Notes: generated from the sequence alone by a model not told the origin. A DNA stretch of 64,000 nucleotides from CAYGDP01 sp964348665 (GCA_964348665.1 CAYGDP010000004.1:62001-126000), one strand, 5' to 3'; numbered from the stretch's first letter, positions 32,317 to 41,280 are shown. Numbers and translations are program-made.

Positions 32317-33054
32317 TCAAATTTTCCGCACCCGGTCAGGATAATTCGTGATGATCGCGTCCGCATCGGCCCGTATCAAGCGGCGGATGGTGAGTTTGCG
32401 GTTTGCCGTCCAGACAGCGACGCCCAGATTCTCTTTATGCAATTGCTCGACGAACCGTTTTGTCACCAGCGAGTAATGCGGCGCTACACTGGTCAGGTTC
32501 AGCGCGTCAGCCAGGTCGCACAATTGTCGAATGGTTGGAATTCGTCTCGTATAGCGTGGGAATACAAGCGACCGATCCACTGGCGCATTGATGAGCGATT
32601 CCATTACGTCCAGTTTCAATGAAAATACAACCACATGATCCAGCATCTTCTCCTCGCGAATAGTCTTTAGAACTAAGTTTGGATTGGCTGATTTGATCTC
32701 GATCCAAACTTGAGTTTTACCTCTTACCCAAGCCAGCACTTCGCGCAGCGTTGGAATGCGTTCACCACGAAATTCCGGCGCGAACCAGCTTCCTGCGTCG
32801 AGTTGTTTCAGGTTGTCAGCCGTAAAATCGTCGACCCGCCCGCGCGTCCGAGTTGTTCGGCGCGGGGTTTCATCATGGATGACCATCAGCTCGCCGTCGC
32901 GACTCTGGACCACGTCAAGTTCGATGGCGTCTGCGCCAAGCTCTAGCGCGCGTCGAAACGCGGCCATGGTGTTTTCGGGTGCATACCCGCTTGCACCGCG
33001 GTGAGCGATTATTTGAGGGCGGAGAGCGGAGGATGGAGGGCAGAAGAATTTCAT
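32317..33054 (-). CDS. Glycerophosphodiester phosphodiesterase
   Basis: This enzyme splits glycerophosphodiesters to glycerol-3-phosphate and an alcohol. The 245 residues hold the family motifs IIAHRGASGYAPENTMAAF, ADAIELDVVQSRDGELMVIH then DE, and VWIEIKSANPN, with the metal and catalytic His/Glu residues. ATG 33054 overlaps the glpD stop as ATGA, so product and next enzyme are made together. The first 13 residues (KFFCPPSSALRPQ) derive from five heptamers at 33015-33049. There is no signal peptide, so it is cytoplasmic (UgpQ-like). Confidence 0.93.
   Translation of the reverse strand: MKFFCPPSSALRPQIIAHRGASGYAPENTMAAFRRALELGADAIELDVVQSRDGELMVIHDETPRRTTRTRGRVDDFTADNLKQLDAGSWFAPEFRGERIPTLREVLAWVRGKTQVWIEIKSANPNLVLKTIREEKMLDHVVVFSLKLDVMESLINAPVDRSLVFPRYTRRIPTIRQLCDLADALNLTSVAPHYSLVTKRFVEQLHKENLGVAVWTANRKLTIRRLIRADADAIITNYPDRVRKI
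33015..33049. repeat. Five heptamers at the 5' end of the glycerophosphodiesterase gene
   Basis: GAGGGCG, GAGAGCG, GAGGATG, GAGGGCA and GAAGAAT run in exact phase from 33015 to 33049. They encode, on the minus strand, the N-terminal PPSSALRP-like peptide. The array lies five bases inside the start codon, so it has become part of the protein. Confidence 0.85.
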
Positions 33055-34469
33055 TTGGGAATGTTCCTTTCGACTTCGGCGAAATAGTCGGCGAGTTGTT
33101 TCTCGCGCTCGGCGTCGCTCCAGCCGAGAAGTGGTTGCATTTGGGCAGCAATCAAGGGGGCTTGAGCTCGACCGGCGTCGGCGGTGAGAAAAAGTCCGAG
33201 CCGCCTCCACATCACATCGGTAAGGGTGAGCGCCATTTCATCAGTGACGGCTCGCTCGATGCTGATTTCACGAGACGGAAGAGGTTGCTCGGCGGTCACG
33301 CAATCTTCGCGATGTCGGTCGAGCGTGCGGAGGATCGTGTCCACGGTTTGCTCGGCGATGAGCCGGTGTGTGGTGAATTTGCCGCCGATGATGGAGATGA
33401 GGCCATTACGATGGTTTACGATCCGATGTTCACGGGAAACGCTGGAAGGAGAGCCGCCGTTGCCGATGGCGAGCGCGCGCAGGCCGGCGAAAGAAATATG
33501 GATTTGATCTGGTGTTAGCTTTTCCGGAGGGAAATATCGTGACAATGAATTGAGCAAGTAGATCGCGTCGTCCGCATCGGGATAAATCCGGTCTGGATCG
33601 CCTGCGAAATCGGTGTCGGTGGTGCCAACGAGAGTGGAGTTCTCGCGCCAGGGAAGTGCAAAGAAGACCCGACCATCGCGCGCGGCGAGCAGAGTTCCGT
33701 GCCGGCGTATAAGTCGTGGGAGAAGTAAATGTACTCCTTTCGTGGCCCGAATGCGCGGAGGATGGATAACGTCGGCGATCCCTCCGACCGCCGCCACTAA
33801 ATTACCTGCCGCATTGATAAAGAGACTTGCCGTTACATCGAACTCACCACCGCTGATTCTGTCGCAAGCGTACGCAGCGATCAGTTGTCCATCGCCGTGT
33901 CGAAACTGTGTAATTTCCACATAATTGGCAACACACGCTCCCGCGTCGGCAGCGGACATGAGGGTTTCAACGACGAATCGCGCATCATCCTCCTGGCAAT
34001 CATAGAAGAGCGCCCCTCCAACGAGTCCGGTTGGGTTCAATTCCGGTTCTTCCGCAAGAACTTCGTCGCGCGAGAGAATGCGGTGCGGCTCAATGTTGTC
34101 TCCTGCGAGATGGTCGTAGAGCCAAAGACCAACGCGGATTTTCCAAAGCGGCACACGGGAATCCTGATAAATCGGCATTAAGATACTGATTGGTTTGACG
34201 AGGTACGGAGCGATACGGTGGAGGATGGCGCGCTCGTGGCAGGCTTGTCGGACGAGGCGAATGCGTCCTTGTTCGAGGTAGCGCAGACCGCCGTGGATGA
34301 GTTTGGACGAACGACTCGATGTGCCGCTAGCAAAATCATTTTTTTGGACTAGCGCGACTTTCAATCCTCGCAACGCGGCGTCGCGCGCGATCCCGGTGCC
34401 CATGATTCCGCCGCCGATGATGAGAATGTCGAAATGTTCGGTGGCGAGCCGCTTGAGGTCTCGCTTCAT
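33051..34469 (-). CDS. glpD: Glycerol-3-phosphate dehydrogenase, aerobic FAD type
   Basis: It oxidises glycerol-3-phosphate to dihydroxyacetone phosphate and passes electrons to quinone at the membrane. The FAD-binding motif IIGGGIMGTGIARDAALRG opens the protein, followed by FASGTSSRSSKLIHGGLRYL, the best-known GlpD block. FFALPWRENSTLVGTTDTDF and GNGGSPSSVSREHRI lie further on. Length 472, slightly short at the C-terminus. It is coupled downstream to the phosphodiesterase that supplies its substrate and shares one base with the upstream VKOR gene's stop. Confidence 0.94.
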   Translation of the reverse strand: MKRDLKRLATEHFDILIIGGGIMGTGIARDAALRGLKVALVQKNDFASGTSSRSSKLIHGGLRYLEQGRIRLVRQACHERAILHRIAPYLVKPISILMPIYQDSRVPLWKIRVGLWLYDHLAGDNIEPHRILSRDEVLAEEPELNPTGLVGGALFYDCQEDDARFVVETLMSAADAGACVANYVEITQFRHGDGQLIAAYACDRISGGEFDVTASLFINAAGNLVAAVGGIADVIHPPRIRATKGVHLLLPRLIRRHGTLLAARDGRVFFALPWRENSTLVGTTDTDFAGDPDRIYPDADDAIYLLNSLSRYFPPEKLTPDQIHISFAGLRALAIGNGGSPSSVSREHRIVNHRNGLISIIGGKFTTHRLIAEQTVDTILRTLDRHREDCVTAEQPLPSREISIERAVTDEMALTLTDVMWRRLGLFLTADAGRAQAPLIAAQMQPLLGWSDAEREKQLADYFAEVERNIPK

Positions 34470-35671
34470 CAGTGCTGATGACCTTTGTGTGGGTCGGGCG
34501 GGGGAGCAACGGCGCGCGGAGGCGGCGCGACTCCGGCAAGGGCTGCTTCAATGACTGCTTTCATTTCATTGACTTGTTGCGGCCATCCGCTCGGATGATC
34601 GGGGATTGCGAATCGTTCGCGATTGATAAAGAACGTGGGCGAACCCCCGACTTGGGCCAGAGTAACGAGTCGCTGGGCGTCGAGCAATTTCGAAATGTAT
34701 TTTTTTTCCTTTACCTCCCGATTCACACGCTCGACATCAATTCCCAGTGTCGGCAAAAGTTTGTCAATGTCTTGCTCGGTCGGGACATTTTCCATTCGCA
34801 GGATTGTTTCGTGGTACTTCCAGAACACCTGTTCACTTTGCGCGGCGATGGCTTCGCCGACTTGGGCCGCATATCGTCCAAATTTGTAATTTTCCAGATC
34901 ATAGTAATGGCTGATGAATCGGATTTTATTGCCATACAGCTTCAAGATGGACTCGACATGTAGCTGTGCCTCGTGACAATGCGGGCATTCGTAGTTGCTG
35001 AACTCGATCAAGAGCACCTTCGCATCGCGAGGTCCGATTGCGTGACCGTCGTTTGTGTCCAATTGCTGCACGGGAAAGGAAAGCTGTGCCCCGATGACCG
35101 GTTTGGGTTGCGTATCGTAATTGGCTTTGTCGGCAATCCCGAGGAGAAGACCGGCGACGCCCACAATAAAATAATACGTTTGTCCCGTCTTAGGCACTGT
35201 TGCGTTTGTGATGGACGGCACACGAAGGCGCTCCCACCAAGCCAGTACGACCATGGATGCGATGATGAGCGCCGAGAGAAGGCAATAAAAACATATTTTT
35301 TTGATGAGAGCGAACATCACTACGTCGAGATAAACGGTGAAGACAAACGCGATCGAGATCAAGGTGAGGATCAAATTGTCTAACTTCGCTCGCGGGATAG
35401 GGTGTTCAACTCGGGCACGGGCGACGCACAGGAGGGCAAGCACGGCGTAACCCACAGTGCCGACGAGCGAAACAGGGATGCCGCCGATCTCGGAGAACTT
35501 ACTACGTTGCACAACATCGCAACCGCCGTGGGGGCCGCACCCGGCGACATTGAGCCTCCCGATTTTGGGCCAAAGCAGGTGCGCGGAAACAAGGACACCC
35601 AGCACCGCGAGCAAGAAAAGAGCGGCATTGATTTTTCGCGAACGGTCAGACGAACTGGCTGTCGTATCCAT
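34469..35671 (-). CDS. VKOR-DsbA fusion (vitamin K epoxide reductase domain plus thioredoxin domain), copy 1
   Basis: It is a disulfide-forming membrane protein in which the quinone-linked oxidase and its partner are one chain. Residues about 15-165 form a four-to-five-helix VKOR domain with AGCGPHGGCDVVQRSKFSEI and the redox pair in KICFYCLLSALI. A further helix follows. The C-terminal DsbA-like domain has the CxxC site in FSNYECPHCHEAQLHVESIL and the cis-Pro region VGGSPTFFINRERF. The His/Pro-rich C-terminus may bind metal. A second copy lies directly upstream. Probably forms disulfides in exported proteins using quinone. Confidence 0.93.
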   Translation of the reverse strand: MDTTASSSDRSRKINAALFLLAVLGVLVSAHLLWPKIGRLNVAGCGPHGGCDVVQRSKFSEIGGIPVSLVGTVGYAVLALLCVARARVEHPIPRAKLDNLILTLISIAFVFTVYLDVVMFALIKKICFYCLLSALIIASMVVLAWWERLRVPSITNATVPKTGQTYYFIVGVAGLLLGIADKANYDTQPKPVIGAQLSFPVQQLDTNDGHAIGPRDAKVLLIEFSNYECPHCHEAQLHVESILKLYGNKIRFISHYYDLENYKFGRYAAQVGEAIAAQSEQVFWKYHETILRMENVPTEQDIDKLLPTLGIDVERVNREVKEKKYISKLLDAQRLVTLAQVGGSPTFFINRERFAIPDHPSGWPQQVNEMKAVIEAALAGVAPPPRAVAPPPDPHKGHQH

Positions 35672-35719
35672 GGATGATTTACTCTAAGTTAGCAGATGAG
35701 ACGCCTTGCTGCATAATTG

Positions 35720-36961
35720 TCAATGTTTCGATCCAGATAGCGCAGACTCGATTTCCTGTTCGATTTGCGATTGCCGTTGCTCCCAGGTTTCGCCAAATCG
35801 CTCGTTCGGGCCGATAAACACACGGCGATTCACCATAAAAATCGGTGTACTTTCCACTCCCGCCAGCTTGCAGAGCGACTGCATCTCGTCAACTCGCTTC
35901 GCATGCTTGTGTTCAGCGACCTCTTGCTCGATTCGCACGGTGTCTAGCCCAAGCGAATTGACGGCGGATTTTACAATTTGCTCGTTCATTTCCTTGGATG
36001 ACATCACTGCCCCGTGAAACTTCCAGAACGCATCCTCGTTTTGCGCGGCTACCGCCTCTGCAGTCTCGGCAATGGTCATGGCGTACTTTCGGTTATCGAA
36101 ATGCTTGAATATCGAAACAAACCGGATGCGGGTGCCGTATTTGGTCAGAATGGATTTTAGCATGGGTTCGGCGTGACGACAATGGGGGCATTCGTAATTG
36201 GCAAATACCGTAAAGATCACGTTCGAATCCTTCGGTCCGCGAGCGTGCGCGGCGGGCGCGTCGAGCTTACGAGGATCGAGAACCGGTCGGGGGGGAGGGG
36301 GCGGCGGCCTAATGTTGGCCAGGTATTCGTAATAAGCTTTCGAGCCGATGACCCCAGAAATAACAATTGCGGCGAATCCAATGAAAAAGAATCGCTCGCA
36401 ACGTTGCCAGGGAGAAAGCTCGGTTTCGCTTGGCAGAGCGGGTGCTTCCGGAACGGGAGAGGGGGCGGTGAGGCTGGATTTACGCTTTCGTTGTTCGACG
36501 AGAATGAGGATCGCGATGGTCAGCATCGTTCCCGCGGACATCAAACAGAAGGAACAGAGGTGCACGCTGCCGGTTTCCTTGGGAATCACAAAAAACATCA
36601 CGGCGATCAAATACATCGTGAACAAAATGCCCAGCGAAGCTCCTGCATTCCGAATCTGCTCAAGTTTTGCCCGCGATTCCGCAGTGCGCGCTGTCGCAAC
36701 GGTCAAGCAAAGAGCTGCGAGCGCAGCATATCCAGCTGCACCCAGAAGTGAAACAGGAAACCCGAAAAACATGGAGAACCGGCTGTTTTGGACGCTGTTG
36801 CAATTAAATACCGCGCCCTCAACGCACCCCACAACATCAATCCCCTTGAGCTTTGCCCAAAACAGGTGACTGGAAATCCATAGCCCAATCAGGGCCAGCG
36901 CAAAAATGGCGGCATTGAATCGGCGCGCCAACGGCAAATCGGTTGATACGGTTTCGTTCAT
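35720..36961 (-). CDS. VKOR-DsbA fusion, copy 2
   Basis: This 413-residue paralogue of the downstream gene has the same order of domains. The VKOR domain includes GCVEGAVFNCNSVQNSRFS and the redox pair in HLCSFCLMSAG. The linker has a run of prolines (PPPPPPRP). The DsbA domain has ANYECPHCRHAEPML and GVESTPIFMVNRRVF. The two copies are clearly diverged, so duplication is old. ATG 36961 lies only eight bases from the 3' end of the tRNA gene, with no visible Shine-Dalgarno. Gap 35672-35719 to copy 1 holds no gene. Confidence 0.92.
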   Translation of the reverse strand: MNETVSTDLPLARRFNAAIFALALIGLWISSHLFWAKLKGIDVVGCVEGAVFNCNSVQNSRFSMFFGFPVSLLGAAGYAALAALCLTVATARTAESRAKLEQIRNAGASLGILFTMYLIAVMFFVIPKETGSVHLCSFCLMSAGTMLTIAILILVEQRKRKSSLTAPSPVPEAPALPSETELSPWQRCERFFFIGFAAIVISGVIGSKAYYEYLANIRPPPPPPRPVLDPRKLDAPAAHARGPKDSNVIFTVFANYECPHCRHAEPMLKSILTKYGTRIRFVSIFKHFDNRKYAMTIAETAEAVAAQNEDAFWKFHGAVMSSKEMNEQIVKSAVNSLGLDTVRIEQEVAEHKHAKRVDEMQSLCKLAGVESTPIFMVNRRVFIGPNERFGETWEQRQSQIEQEIESALSGSKH

Positions 36962-36969
36962 AAAATCAA

Positions 36970-37046
36970 TGGCGCGCTCGGCAGGACTCGAACCTGCGAC
37001 CGGCGGTTTAGAAAACCGCTGCTCTATCCAGTTGAGCTACGAGCGC
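36970..37046 (-). tRNA. tRNA-Arg (anticodon TCT)
   Basis: The minus strand folds as a complete cloverleaf. The acceptor GCGCTCG pairs with CGAGCGC, then comes discriminator G and an encoded CCA. The D arm has GCTC/GAGC. The anticodon stem GCGGT/ACCGC carries the loop TTTCTAA, giving anticodon TCT that reads AGA. The T arm GCAGG/CCTGC has loop TTCGAGT. Length is 77 bases including CCA. It lies directly upstream of the VKOR copy 2 gene in the same orientation. Confidence 0.96.
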
Positions 37047-37173
37047 GTTAACGCACCGCAATGTAGCAGAGCTACCCGCAAGATGCAAAACCACTTCTGC
37101 TGGAAGGATTCGCCAAGGAAATGGCACATTTCAGCTTGCAAACCGGCGAGCCCTCGCGTAGATTCCGCGCGCC

Positions 37174-37377
37174 ATGAAGAACGGTATTCACCCCGAATAT
37201 ATTGAGACGACGATCACCTGCGCCTGCGGCAACGTGATCAAGACGCGGTCCACGCGCAAAAGCCTGCACGTGGATATCTGCAATGCGTGCCACCCGTTCT
37301 TTACCGGCGCGCAAAAATACGTGGACACCGCTGGTCGCGTCGAACGCTTCCAAAAACGCTACGCCAAAAAGTCGTAG
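37174..37377 (+). CDS. rpmE: 50S ribosomal protein L31
   Basis: This 67-residue protein is the zinc-binding type of L31. It has MKNGIHPEYIETTITCACGN near the start, the pair of cysteines in CAC and the pair in DICNACHPFFTG that hold zinc, and VDTAGRVERFQKRYAKK at the end. It stands 54 bases before prfA, a pairing often seen in bacteria. The 127 bases between the tRNA and this gene contain no gene. Confidence 0.97.
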   Translation: MKNGIHPEYIETTITCACGNVIKTRSTRKSLHVDICNACHPFFTGAQKYVDTAGRVERFQKRYAKKS

Positions 37378-37431
37378 CGCCGTTTCCACCCGGGCTTTGC
37401 CCCATTCCCCGCACACGCGGAGTCCCTTTTT

Positions 37432-38511
37432 ATGCCGATTGATCTCCTAATCCAATTTCCAAAATGGAAGGCTCGGCTCGCCGAAATCGAAAGCGAGTTG
37501 AGCCAACCGACGGCCTATGCCAATCCGCAAAAGGCAGCCGAACTCGCCCGCGAACATACCCGCGTCAAACGCATCATCGAATTGGCCGGGCATTTGGAAA
37601 AGGCAAGGGCGGATGTTTTGGAAAGCGAAATACTCGTCGCCGAAAACACCGACCGCGAGCTTGCCGAGATGGCGAAGGCGGAATTGCCCGCGTTGGCCGA
37701 ACGGGAATCGAAACTGACCGCCGAATTACAGATTGCTCTGATCCCACCCGACCCGAACGATTCCCGCAACACCATCGTCGAAATCCGCGCCGGCGCAGGT
37801 GGACAGGAATCCGCGCTTTTTGCCGCCGAGTTGCTGCGGATGTATAGCCACTTCGCCGAAGCGCAGGGTTGGACGGTCGAGCCGATTGATTCCTCTCCCT
37901 CCGATCTCGGCGGCTTCAAGGAAGTCGTTGTCGCCATCAACGGCAAGGATGTTTTCAAAAAACTCCGCCACGAATCCGGCGTCCACCGTGTCCAGCGAGT
38001 CCCAGCCACGGAAGCGAGCGGTCGCATTCATACCTCCACCGTCACGGTCGCTGTACTTCCGGAAGCCGAGGAAGTGGACATCGAAATCAAACCCGAAGAA
38101 TTGCGCATCGAAGTCTGCCGTGCTAGTGGACCGGGCGGGCAGGGAGTTAATACCACCGACAGCGCCGTCCAAATCCTCCATATCCCCACGGGTCTTATCG
38201 TCAAATGCCAGGACTGTCGTAGCCAAATCAAAAACAAAGCCAGCGCGCTGCGCGTGTTGCGCACCCGGTTATTGGAACGGAAACAACAGGAAGAAGCCGA
38301 GAAATACGCCGCGCAACGCCGAGGCCAGATCGGCACCGGCGAACGTAACGAAAAAATCCGCACCTATAATTTCCCGCAAAACCGCGTCACCGATCACCGC
38401 ATCAATCTCACCCTCCACGATCTCCCGACAATCCTCGATGGTCACATTGATGGTTTGGTCGAGCCTCTCGTCGCCAAAGCATTGGAAGAGCGTCTTGCGC
38501 AGGTGGCTTAA
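37432..38511 (+). CDS. prfA: Peptide chain release factor 1
   Basis: RF1 ends translation at UAA and UAG. The 359-residue protein shows the codon-recognition domain with GVHRVQRVPATEASGRIHTS, the catalytic GGQ at residues 235-237 in ASGPGGQGVNTTDSAVQILH, and the C-terminal NFPQNRVTDHRINLTLHDLP. The hydrolytic loop and length are normal. In this window UGA is probably recoded once (62319), and RF1 does not read UGA. No prmC methyltransferase is adjacent. A GC hairpin follows the gene. Confidence 0.97.
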   Translation: MPIDLLIQFPKWKARLAEIESELSQPTAYANPQKAAELAREHTRVKRIIELAGHLEKARADVLESEILVAENTDRELAEMAKAELPALAERESKLTAELQIALIPPDPNDSRNTIVEIRAGAGGQESALFAAELLRMYSHFAEAQGWTVEPIDSSPSDLGGFKEVVVAINGKDVFKKLRHESGVHRVQRVPATEASGRIHTSTVTVAVLPEAEEVDIEIKPEELRIEVCRASGPGGQGVNTTDSAVQILHIPTGLIVKCQDCRSQIKNKASALRVLRTRLLERKQQEEAEKYAAQRRGQIGTGERNEKIRTYNFPQNRVTDHRINLTLHDLPTILDGHIDGLVEPLVAKALEERLAQVA

Positions 38512-38527
38512 CGTCTAACAGACTACC

Positions 38528-38547
38528 GCCGCGCGGGGGCGCGCGGC
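38528..38547. terminator. GC-rich hairpin after prfA
   Basis: GCCGCGCG (38528-38535) pairs perfectly with CGCGCGGC (38540-38547) around a GGGG loop. No T-run follows, so it may be a rho-independent-like stop, a transcript-stabilising stem or an interspersed palindromic repeat. The interval 38548-38637 shows nothing else. Confidence 0.5.
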
Positions 38548-38637
38548 CTACAAATGCAGAACAAAATATGAGAAGGTTATATGCTGTGTGCCCTCACGCG
38601 GCGAAATCGGGGTAATTCAACAGCCTGCAAAAAATAA

Positions 38638-39045
38638 CTACGGGTTTGCCTGCTGCTTCTTGATCTTTGCTTTGATGTCATCCGCTAAATTTACTATACA
38701 AAAATCATCCAAGCTGGAACATAAACCGCGCCCGTCAGGAGCACTGATCGAAAAATGATGATCGAGCTCCAACACATCATTTTCCATCAGTTTCTCGGCC
38801 ATGGCGATGAATGCTTCGTCGATTGTATAATAGTTCGCCTCAAACGTTTCTGGCTGGTTGCGATGTGACCATGGCCGAAATGCTTTCACGAACGATTCCG
38901 GTTCGCTTTGTTCCGTATTCAGGCGTGACCCTTTCGGGCAGACGCGAAGAAGATTTAGAAAAAACTGCATGTCGTCCATTCCAAATTCAGTCTTCGGGTA
39001 GCTTTTCGGCGTTAACACACTGATGATTTTTTCAAAGATGCCCAT
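38638..39045 (-). CDS. Hypothetical protein, 135 residues, AT-rich
   Basis: Not recognised. The protein begins MGIFEKIISVLTPKSYPKTE and is hydrophilic, without signal peptide or membrane helix. It contains EANYYTIDEAFIAMAEKLME and LELDHHFSISAPDGRGLCSS, and ends ADDIKAKIKKQQANP. The gene is visibly richer in A and T than prfA and the epimerase on each side, which suggests recent acquisition or relaxed selection. It follows the epimerase gene after 23 bases and may be cotranscribed. Its reality rests on its length and intact frame. Confidence 0.6.
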   Translation of the reverse strand: MGIFEKIISVLTPKSYPKTEFGMDDMQFFLNLLRVCPKGSRLNTEQSEPESFVKAFRPWSHRNQPETFEANYYTIDEAFIAMAEKLMENDVLELDHHFSISAPDGRGLCSSLDDFCIVNLADDIKAKIKKQQANP

Positions 39046-39068
39046 GTGTGGTTTGCTACTGCTGGATT

Positions 39069-40043
39069 TTACGCCCCTCCTGCCTTTAAAATCCGGTCCA
39101 AAATTTGATCGGTCGTCAGTTTCGGAGAGAACCCGATGGTTTTCTTGAGCTTGGTCACGTCGGGGACGCGGCGACGCATGTCCTCGAAGCCGTCTTCGTA
39201 GGCGTCTTCATAGGGAATGCGCGCGAGTCTCGATTTACTCTTGGTTTTGCGGATGATTTTCTCGGCCAGTTCAGTCATCGAGATTTCTTCCGTGCCGCCA
39301 ATGTTGAAAACTTCGCCCTCGGCCTTTGGTGTGGCCATCAGCATCGTCATCGCCTTGACAACTTCGCCGACGTACCCAAAGCAGCGCGTCTGTTTCCCGT
39401 CGCCATACACGGTAATCGGCTCGCCTTTGAGCGCCTGGCCAATGAAACGCGGAATGACCATGCCGTACCGACCGGTCTGGCGCGGGCCGACGGTATTAAA
39501 CAAGCGCCCTACGACGACAGGGAGGCGTTGGCTGCGCCAGAGCGCCAGAGCCATGAATTCATCAATCGCCTTCGAATAGGCGTAGCTCCAGCGCGCGTTG
39601 TGCGTGGGGCCATATACACAATCATCGGTCTCTCGAAACGGTATCTTCGTGCCCTTGCCATATACCTCGGAGGTGGAGGCTGTAAAAATTTTTCGTCCGT
39701 AATGCGCGGCAAGATCAAAAACTGCTTCGGTGCCGTTGATATTGTTTTGGATGCCTTGGATCGGGTCTTTGACAACCAGTTCGACGCCTACGGTAGCCGC
39801 GAGATGGTAGATTTGGTCACATTGCGCGACGAGTTGCGTCATCACGTTGGTATCCAAAACGCTGGCGACGACTAGCTGGAAGCGCGAATGCTTGAGTAGC
39901 GGCACGATATTGTCGCGTTTGCCTGTCGAGAGGTTGTCGGCAGCGGTAACATGATGGCCATCAGCAAGAAGTTGTTCCGCCAGATGCGACCCGACAAAGC
40001 CCGCTCCGCCCGTTATCAAGACTCGAAGTTTATTCTTCTTCAT
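39069..40043 (-). CDS. NAD-dependent sugar-nucleotide epimerase/dehydratase (SDR family)
   Basis: This is an extended short-chain dehydrogenase of 324 residues. The NAD motif VLITGGAGFVGSHLAEQLL opens the protein, the catalytic SEVYGKG region and Tyr-x-x-x-Lys (YAYSK) follow, and GRLFNTVGPRQTGRYGMVIP is typical of UDP-glucuronate decarboxylase and UDP-glucose epimerase relatives. ATG 40043 (MKKNKLRVL) is chosen over a 77-codon upstream extension that overlaps the peptidase gene. It probably makes a nucleotide sugar for cell-surface polysaccharide. Exact substrate unknown. Confidence 0.9.
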   Translation of the reverse strand: MKKNKLRVLITGGAGFVGSHLAEQLLADGHHVTAADNLSTGKRDNIVPLLKHSRFQLVVASVLDTNVMTQLVAQCDQIYHLAATVGVELVVKDPIQGIQNNINGTEAVFDLAAHYGRKIFTASTSEVYGKGTKIPFRETDDCVYGPTHNARWSYAYSKAIDEFMALALWRSQRLPVVVGRLFNTVGPRQTGRYGMVIPRFIGQALKGEPITVYGDGKQTRCFGYVGEVVKAMTMLMATPKAEGEVFNIGGTEEISMTELAEKIIRKTKSKSRLARIPYEDAYEDGFEDMRRRVPDVTKLKKTIGFSPKLTTDQILDRILKAGGA

Positions 40044-40083
40044 AATGTTTTTTCTCCCGTCCCAAAATGGCGAAGCAATTCTT

Positions 40084-41226
40084 CTACAGCTTGCGCAAAA
40101 AGTCGAGGAAGACTTCTGCCCCCAATCGTAGTTGGTCCAACTCAATGAATTCATCCGCCGTGTGCGCTTTAGCCACGCTTCCCGGGCCAAACGCCACTGA
40201 GGGAACGCCGTGCTCGGCAAAAATCGCCGCGTCGCAAAACCACGGTGCGCCAACCAGTCGTGCGTCGGGTGCATACGCGCGGGAAGATCGCAGTAGAGTT
40301 TCGATGAATGGATTGGCGGGGTCAGTCCAGAGTGGACGACAATCGCGGACGATTTTCGTTTCTGCCTTTAAACCCCGTTTCGCGAGTGCTTGGCGGATGT
40401 CGGCAAGGATGCGAGGATGCGATTCGCTAGGCAATGTTCGCCGATCCACGTCGATCTCGCATCGGTCAGGAACGATATTGATTTGTTGTCCGCCATGGAT
40501 CTTCCCAACATTCACCGTTGGCTTTCCCAACAATTTCTCCTCTTCTTTTAACGCTTTTAACGGTTTTAACGTTCTCACGACATCAACCACGTGCGCCATC
40601 TTGTAAATTGCGTTCTCGCCTTTATGCGGCATCGAGCCGTGGGCGGTCTTGCCATGCGTAATGATCTTAAACCACAGCGCGCCTTTGTGAGTGTGGACAA
40701 TGTTCATCCCCGTTGGTTCAGCCGCGATGCCAAAACTTGCTTTGAATCCACTCTTCATGAGCGCACGCGCGCCGTCGTTGCCTGCTTCTTCTCCCATCAA
40801 ACCGACAAAAATGATTTCCGTGCGGCAATCTTTCGCAGCAGGGGAAGTAACAAAGTTATTCAGTGCCCAGAGCATTGCTGCCATCGGACCTTTTGTGTCG
40901 CACGCGCCTCGTCCGTACAGTTTGCCGCCGCGTATTTTCGCTCCAAACGGGTCAATCGTCATGTTCGCGACCGCCACTGTGTCGGTGTGCGGCCCCAACA
41001 GGACGCTTCGTTTTGCGCCGCGTGGCGCGAATGTGGCGATGACGTTCGGTCGGTTCGGTTCGACCATTTGAAACTCGACGTCGAGTTTCAGTCGGCGAAG
41101 GAAATCTTTCAGATAGGCCGCAACACGCGCCTCGCCCATAACGAGAGGGTCACTCGATCCGATCGGATTGACACTCGGGATCGAGACGAGATCGGAGAGC
41201 AAGTGGGTGACAGATTTAAGCTTCAT
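40084..41226 (-). CDS. M20 family metallopeptidase (ArgE/DapE type)
   Basis: A dinuclear zinc hydrolase, 380 residues. Zinc ligands and catalytic residues are seen in LLGPHTDTVAVANMTIDPFG, YGRGACDTKGPMAAMLWAL and FVGLMGEEAGNDGAR, with a further His in GPGSVAKAHTADEFIELDQL. The dimerisation domain contains a tract with three 9-bp repeats (40546-40572) encoding TLKPLKALKEEE. Possible substrates are acetylornithine, succinyl-diaminopimelate or a dipeptide; no other arginine or lysine gene is nearby to decide. A short repeat tract lies just upstream (about 41234-41262). Confidence 0.9.
   Translation of the reverse strand: MKLKSVTHLLSDLVSIPSVNPIGSSDPLVMGEARVAAYLKDFLRRLKLDVEFQMVEPNRPNVIATFAPRGAKRSVLLGPHTDTVAVANMTIDPFGAKIRGGKLYGRGACDTKGPMAAMLWALNNFVTSPAAKDCRTEIIFVGLMGEEAGNDGARALMKSGFKASFGIAAEPTGMNIVHTHKGALWFKIITHGKTAHGSMPHKGENAIYKMAHVVDVVRTLKPLKALKEEEKLLGKPTVNVGKIHGGQQINIVPDRCEIDVDRRTLPSESHPRILADIRQALAKRGLKAETKIVRDCRPLWTDPANPFIETLLRSSRAYAPDARLVGAPWFCDAAIFAEHGVPSVAFGPGSVAKAHTADEFIELDQLRLGAEVFLDFLRKL
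40546..40572. repeat. Three tandem 9-bp units inside the M20 peptidase gene
   Basis: TTTTAACGC, TTTTAACGG and TTTTAACGT run without a break from 40546 to 40572. On the coding strand they give Leu-Lys-Pro/Ala triplets (LKPLKAL). The TTTTAACG core also appears between atpH and atpA (48853-48879). Confidence 0.9.
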
Positions 41227-41280
41227 GGGATTGCCCGCGAAACACGCGAAATGACACGAAAGAATTTTTGTTTCATCAGG

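Noticed and set aside
38528..38547. Rho-independent terminator with certainty
   Set aside because: The stem is strong but no T-run follows, so it is listed only as a tentative terminator or palindromic repeat.
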